Origin: JACKBJ01 sp964549495
GTDB lineage: Bacteria > Chloroflexota > Anaerolineae > Epilineales > Epilineaceae
Length of the DNA stretch: 18,230 nt
Reading direction: 5' to 3'
Assembly (NCBI GenBank): GCA_964549495.1
Contig: CAZJWJ010000100.1
Coordinates: forward strand, 1 to 18,230
A program made the position numbers and the translations under genes. Positions 15,555 through 18,230 of this stretch are shown here, piece after piece (within the stretch, counting starts at the first letter, position 1; the number at the start of each line of letters is the position of its first letter). The notes under the pieces were generated by a model. The model saw only the letters and a program-made list of their open reading frames with translations. It was not told where the DNA came from and did no database searches.

Positions 15555-15713
15555 TCAGGGTGATAGCAGGTCGATCAGCTCCGTCAAAAGATCGATCACC
15601 CCATCGGCTTGCTCGATCCGTTCGGGCATCACCCGGTCTGCACCGTCGAGCTCGGCCAGGAGGCCCCGCATGAACCAGGCGCGGGCGAAGCCGGCCTTCT
15701 TGGCTCGTGTCAT
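15555..15713 (-). CDS. Small hypothetical protein, 52 residues
   Basis: Starts MTRAKKAGFARAWFMRGLLA and ends DLLTELIDLLSP. The ATG at 15713 has GGAGGT eight bases upstream, an ideal ribosome binding site, and the codons are rich in G/C third positions. The N-terminal half is basic; the C-terminal half is acidic and leucine-rich, and looks like an amphipathic helix. No transmembrane segment and no family that I recognise. It lies 39 bases after the stop of the DUF6868-like gene in the same direction, so the two are probably co-transcribed. Confidence 0.6.
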   Translation of the reverse strand: MTRAKKAGFARAWFMRGLLAELDGADRVMPERIEQADGVIDLLTELIDLLSP

Positions 15714-15752
15714 CGCCTCTGACCTCCAGCCCGCCGCACTTCTTTCATCCCG

Positions 15753-15995
15753 TCATCCCACAATCTGCAGGGCCAGCCACGGAACCAGGTTGAGGAGCAG
15801 GATGCCGATCTTGAACAGCACCAGGTGGTGGTAGTTGGAGCGGTCGAAGTCCTCGCGCGTCAGTCCGAAGCGCTTGCCGGCCAGGGCGTAGAATCGATCG
15901 GGCGCAAGGGTCGTGAACAGGAACCAGATCAAGAGCACGATGTAGTTGAGGATGAAGCACCAGAGCAGAAAGTCGCCGAATCCCTCGAAACTCAT
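15753..15995 (-). CDS. DUF6868-like two-helix membrane protein
   Basis: 80 residues. A first hydrophobic helix (FLLWCFILNYIVLLIWFLFTT, 9-29), a soluble connector (LAPDRFYALAGKRFGLTREDFDRSNYHH) and a second helix (LVLFKIGILLLNLVPWLALQIV, 58-79). The pattern of a WC-x-x-N-Y first helix, a short F-x-LT-x-E-x-FD linker and a KIGI-x-L-NLVPWLAL second helix matches what I recall of DUF6868, a family of unknown function. ATG 15995 has AGGAG eight bases upstream. Likely inner-membrane; co-directional with the 52-residue gene. Confidence 0.8.
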   Translation of the reverse strand: MSFEGFGDFLLWCFILNYIVLLIWFLFTTLAPDRFYALAGKRFGLTREDFDRSNYHHLVLFKIGILLLNLVPWLALQIVG

Positions 15996-16133
15996 GGTAG
16001 GATCTCCTATCTTGATGTGCGACTTCGGTCACCGAGCCTCGCGGCAGGCTACACGAGCCGTGCGGTCGGGGCAACAACGTTCCACGTCCATTGGATCCAC
16101 GGCCTCGAACATGCGATCACCACGAGCAGCGGC

Positions 16134-16238
16134 ATGCTGCTTCCCCGCTACAGCAGCGACATCATCGGCCCCATCCTCTGGATCCTGGGCGCGATCTTCA
16201 GCACCATCGGCTATCGCGGTGCGCCGCGGACGCCCTGA
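16134..16238 (+). CDS. Possible 34-residue membrane peptide
   Basis: MLLPRYSSDIIGPILWILGA..., then IFSTIGYRGAPRTP. A single hydrophobic segment (IIGPILWILGAIFSTIG) and almost exclusive G/C in third codon positions suggest real coding. The stop is seven bases before the ATG at 16246 and overlaps that gene's ribosome binding site, which would suit a coupled pair. Against it: no good ribosome binding site of its own and very short length. Confidence 0.35.
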   Translation: MLLPRYSSDIIGPILWILGAIFSTIGYRGAPRTP

Positions 16239-16245
16239 GGGATCG

Positions 16246-16770
16246 ATGGACTCGAGGAAGCGCCGGCCGGCCCTGCGAGTCAAGGCAGCACTCGCGGCTG
16301 CTTGCCTCTCGTGCTTGGCCACCATCGGATGTACCGAAGCGGACTCGAGCCTCACCGGGATGGATCGCGACGTCGACCGGCCGACCGCGTCGGAGGCTTC
16401 GAGCGCGGCCAGCACGATTAGGGTGACCGAGGTCGAGGCGAATGCCACGCCCACGATGTCGGCCTTCGCGATGCAGGCCACGAGCTCCTGCTCGGGCTGG
16501 AGGATCGGAGCGGAGATCGAAGCACCGCACGGCCGGGAAATCAGCTTCACCGACGGTGTATGGCGGGTCCGGCTCATCGGAGGCCTGTGGGAGTTTCACC
16601 CACCCGCGAAGCCCGTCCCCCCGGGCTCCCCGACGCGGGAAGCCTGGCGGGAGATCTGGTTCGCCACGGATTGCGTTATGCTCTTCGACACGTACTCTGG
16701 GGCCTCACATTACCATGGATCGGAACAGCTGACGGCCACACCGCCGGCGGAACCCTCGAGTCTCGAATGA
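16246..16770 (+). CDS. Putative lipoprotein, family unknown
   Basis: 174 residues. A basic N-terminus (MDSRKRRPALRVKAALAAA) followed by a hydrophobic stretch and a possible lipobox ATIGC (C29); Thr rather than Leu at -3 makes this lipobox weak. After a Ser/Thr/Ala-rich stretch (to about residue 75) comes a compact domain with Trp-rich strands (WRIGAEIEAP, VWRVRLIGGLWEFHPP, WREIWFATDCVMLFD) and two cysteines. I do not recognise the family. ATG 16246 has GAGGG (16237-16241) four bases upstream. The next gene starts 17 bases after the stop, so both probably belong to one transcript. Confidence 0.7.
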   Translation: MDSRKRRPALRVKAALAAACLSCLATIGCTEADSSLTGMDRDVDRPTASEASSAASTIRVTEVEANATPTMSAFAMQATSSCSGWRIGAEIEAPHGREISFTDGVWRVRLIGGLWEFHPPAKPVPPGSPTREAWREIWFATDCVMLFDTYSGASHYHGSEQLTATPPAEPSSLE

Positions 16771-16787
16771 TCGGAAGGGGTGCGTAC

Positions 16788-17252
16788 ATGAAGGATCAAC
16801 GACCCGGAAATCGAGCCCTCATCGTCTCGCTCGCACTGGCCGCGCTGGCACTCGCGCAGGTACCCGCTCTCGCCTCTCCCGAGCGCTCGCCCGCCCCTCA
16901 GGCCGGCCCCGCCGCCGTCGATCCCAACCGCTGGCTGGGCATCGACGTCCAGCTCCCCGCGCTCGACATGGCCGTTGACCGGACCGATTGCCAGACCTGG
17001 ATCGACATCCAGAACGCGGGCGACGACGCGGCCAAGGCACTGCTGCTGGTCTGGGGCGACTCGGGCAGCTGCACCTCGCCAGCCGCCGGCCCCATCGACG
17101 TCGAATGCACGGGCCTGATCCGCCCCGGCGCCAGCTGGCGGGTCCCCCCGGGCCAGATCCCGGCCGGGTCCCGGCGCTTCGGGCCTGAGACGACTAGCTC
17201 GACCTCAACCTGCTGGTCCTGCGCAATACGCAATGGTCAGAATGCGCATTGA
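16788..17252 (+). CDS. Exported protein, possibly truncated at its 3' end
   Basis: 154 residues from ATG 16788, which has GGAAGGGG about eight bases upstream. A signal peptide (ALIVSLALAALALAQVPALA) ends near residue 30. The mature part VDPNRWLGIDVQLPALDMAV...CQTWIDIQNAGDDAAKALLLVWGDSGSC looks like a conserved beta-rich domain that in Chloroflexota, as I recall, is found in much longer exported proteins. From about residue 133 (after GSRRFGPE) the sequence becomes low-quality (TTSSTSTCWSC) and runs into the inverted repeat at 17221-17275, where it stops. I infer a truncated gene, but without an alignment this is uncertain. Confidence 0.65.
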   Translation: MKDQRPGNRALIVSLALAALALAQVPALASPERSPAPQAGPAAVDPNRWLGIDVQLPALDMAVDRTDCQTWIDIQNAGDDAAKALLLVWGDSGSCTSPAAGPIDVECTGLIRPGASWRVPPGQIPAGSRRFGPETTSSTSTCWSCAIRNGQNAH

Positions 17253-17275
17253 CCATTGACCATTGCGTTTTGCGC
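17221..17275. repeat. Inverted repeat with 19-base arms
   Basis: Left arm GCGCAATACGCAATGGTCA (17221-17239) pairs with right arm TGACCATTGCGTTTTGCGC (17257-17275) with one mismatch across a 17-base loop. The loop holds a second TGACCATT copy, so an alternative shorter hairpin is possible. It lies between convergent genes (16788 plus, 17338 minus) and overlaps the last codons of the former. It may act as a bidirectional terminator or be a dispersed intergenic repeat; CGCAATACGCAAT-type units are common in this kind of genome as I recall. Confidence 0.75.
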
Positions 17276-17337
17276 ACCACGCGATGAAGCCGCCCAGTCC
17301 TGGCGATGGAGTGACGAGGCCAAGCGCGTGCTGGTCT

Positions 17338-18120
17338 TTACTCCCTTCGCAGCACGGGCAGATAACCCCGCGGCGTCACCGGCAGGGGCGTGGCGGTCGG
17401 AGGAACGGCCGGGGTCGGCGTCGCGATCGCCATCTCCTCGGCCAGCGCGACGATGGCGGCGCCCGCCTCCTCGAAGGCCGAGATCAAGTCGCCACCGAAT
17501 TCCAGGACCCAGAAGCCGCCCGGCTCGGAGATCTGCCGCAGCAGCGCGTACTGCGCGATGGTGCCGACGGCGATGGCGAAATGCCTCGCGCCGAACTCGG
17601 TCCGCAGGGCCTGGGCGCGCGCCCGGGCCAAGTCCGGTGCCTGCATCATCGGCCCATCGGTCAGCACGAGCGTGGTGAGGAGCGCGCCGTTGCGCAGGTC
17701 GCCATCACGCAGTTCGGCCGCGATCTTGTGGTATCCCAAATCGAGGCGCGCAGACCCATCCCGATGCGTGAGCTCCTCGAGACCGGCGCGCAAGCGGCTC
17801 CAGTCCGATGTCAGCGGGACGAACAGCTCCGCCGTGTCTCCGAAACCGATCAGCGCGACCCGGTCGCGTTCTGGATCCAGCTGATCGAGAACCCGGTCGA
17901 CCCCCGCGGCGATAGTCGCGTCGACCGACATGTTGTTGAAGGTCGCGCCGGCCATGCAGCTGCTGTCGTCGATCAGCAGGTAGAGATCGATCGGCAGGCG
18001 CGGCTCGGCATCCGCCTGCGCGGACGCCGGCGGTCGCACGGTCGCGGCGAGCAAGCCGGCAAGCAGGCCGAAGATGGCTCCGATCACGATGACCGGACGG
18101 AACTGCGTTGATCTCTTCAT
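17338..18120 (-). CDS. Secreted VWA-domain protein with atypical metal site
   Basis: 260 residues. Signal peptide (VIVIGAIFGLLAGLLAATV, cleavage probably after PASA near 34). VWA domain about 42-230: strand PIDLYLLIDDSSCM, RDRVALIGFGDTAELFVPL, LLTTLVLTDGP, ARHFAIAVG. The metal motif reads D51-D-S53-S-C55 instead of DxSxS, and the usual Thr position reads DGSARLD, so two of the ligands are changed while D154 (TDG) is kept. A Thr/Pro linker (ATPTPAVPPTATPLPVTP) and the tail GYLPVLRRE follow. Probably exported; adhesion or complex assembly is the usual VWA role. ATG 18120 has AGGAG seven bases upstream. It is an intact relative of the decayed gene at 10900-12821. Confidence 0.85.
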   Translation of the reverse strand: MKRSTQFRPVIVIGAIFGLLAGLLAATVRPPASAQADAEPRLPIDLYLLIDDSSCMAGATFNNMSVDATIAAGVDRVLDQLDPERDRVALIGFGDTAELFVPLTSDWSRLRAGLEELTHRDGSARLDLGYHKIAAELRDGDLRNGALLTTLVLTDGPMMQAPDLARARAQALRTEFGARHFAIAVGTIAQYALLRQISEPGGFWVLEFGGDLISAFEEAGAAIVALAEEMAIATPTPAVPPTATPLPVTPRGYLPVLRRE

Positions 18121-18186
18121 GGCGGCGCTCCTGGTTTCGATCTCCCGATCCGTCGATGTGCTTAGGGCTCGTCAAACAGTCAACTA

Positions 18187-18230
18187 CTACCGGCTGAAAG
18201 CCGGTAGCTTGGTCGCCGACTGAAAGTCGG
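18187..18230. repeat. Two tandem GAA-loop hairpins (REP-like)
   Basis: First hairpin: CTACCGGCT-GAA-AGCCGGTAG (18187-18207), a perfect 9-base-pair stem with a three-base loop. Second: CCGACT-GAA-AGTCGG (18216-18230), cut by the window edge. Both share the loop GAA and a similar stem. This repeated stem-loop design is typical of REP-like or IS200/IS605-associated repeats; no transposase is visible in the window. More copies may lie beyond the edge. Confidence 0.6.

Noticed and set aside
15825..16238. 137-residue plus-strand frame over the DUF6868-like gene
   Set aside because: Most of it is the antisense of the DUF6868-like gene; only the last 34 codons show independent coding character and are listed separately.

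Overview
The window is GC-rich DNA that looks like Chloroflexota (possibly an Anaerolineae-type genome). This assignment is an inference. It rests on several exported proteins with Thr/Pro-rich linkers, two of which carry the YLP-x-[VL]-x-R-type tail (IYLPFVRR at about 11350, YLPVLRR at the end of the 17338-18120 gene) that I associate with that phylum. It has not been tested by any search.

Positions 1-9909 hold a complete type I-E CRISPR-Cas locus. The array (20 identical 28-base repeats at 34-1220, exact period 61) lies at the left edge and probably continues beyond it, because bases 1-33 are exactly one further spacer. The cas genes all lie on the minus strand in the classical order cas3 - cse1 - cse2 - cas7e - cas5e - cas6e - cas1 - cas2, with almost every junction overlapping or tightly spaced. 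The leader (1221-1297) follows cas2, so array and operon are transcribed in the same direction. All key catalytic motifs I looked for are intact in Cas3, Cas6e and Cas1, so the system looks functional. Upstream of cas3 is a 304-base divergent intergenic region with an operator-like pair of repeats.

Positions 10214-18230 hold accessory genes, mostly for exported or membrane proteins: a PTE-linker lipoprotein (+), a decayed surface protein with a von Willebrand A (VWA) domain (-; in-frame amber stop plus an internal deletion and frameshift), a DASS/SLC13 family transporter (-), a double-excalibur lipoprotein (+), a 52-residue gene and a DUF6868-like two-helix membrane protein (both -), a possible 34-residue membrane peptide, a putative lipoprotein and a possibly truncated exported protein (all +), and an intact secreted VWA protein with an atypical metal site (-).

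Three repeat elements punctuate this part: a 177-base MITE-like element (15303-15479) inserted exactly at a stop codon, a 19-base-arm inverted repeat between convergent genes (17221-17275), and two tandem GAA-loop hairpins at the right edge (18187-18230). I do not see an undescribed defence system. The CRISPR locus is canonical, and the less ordinary material is the MITE, the decayed VWA gene, the small-gene pair and the possible cas operator.
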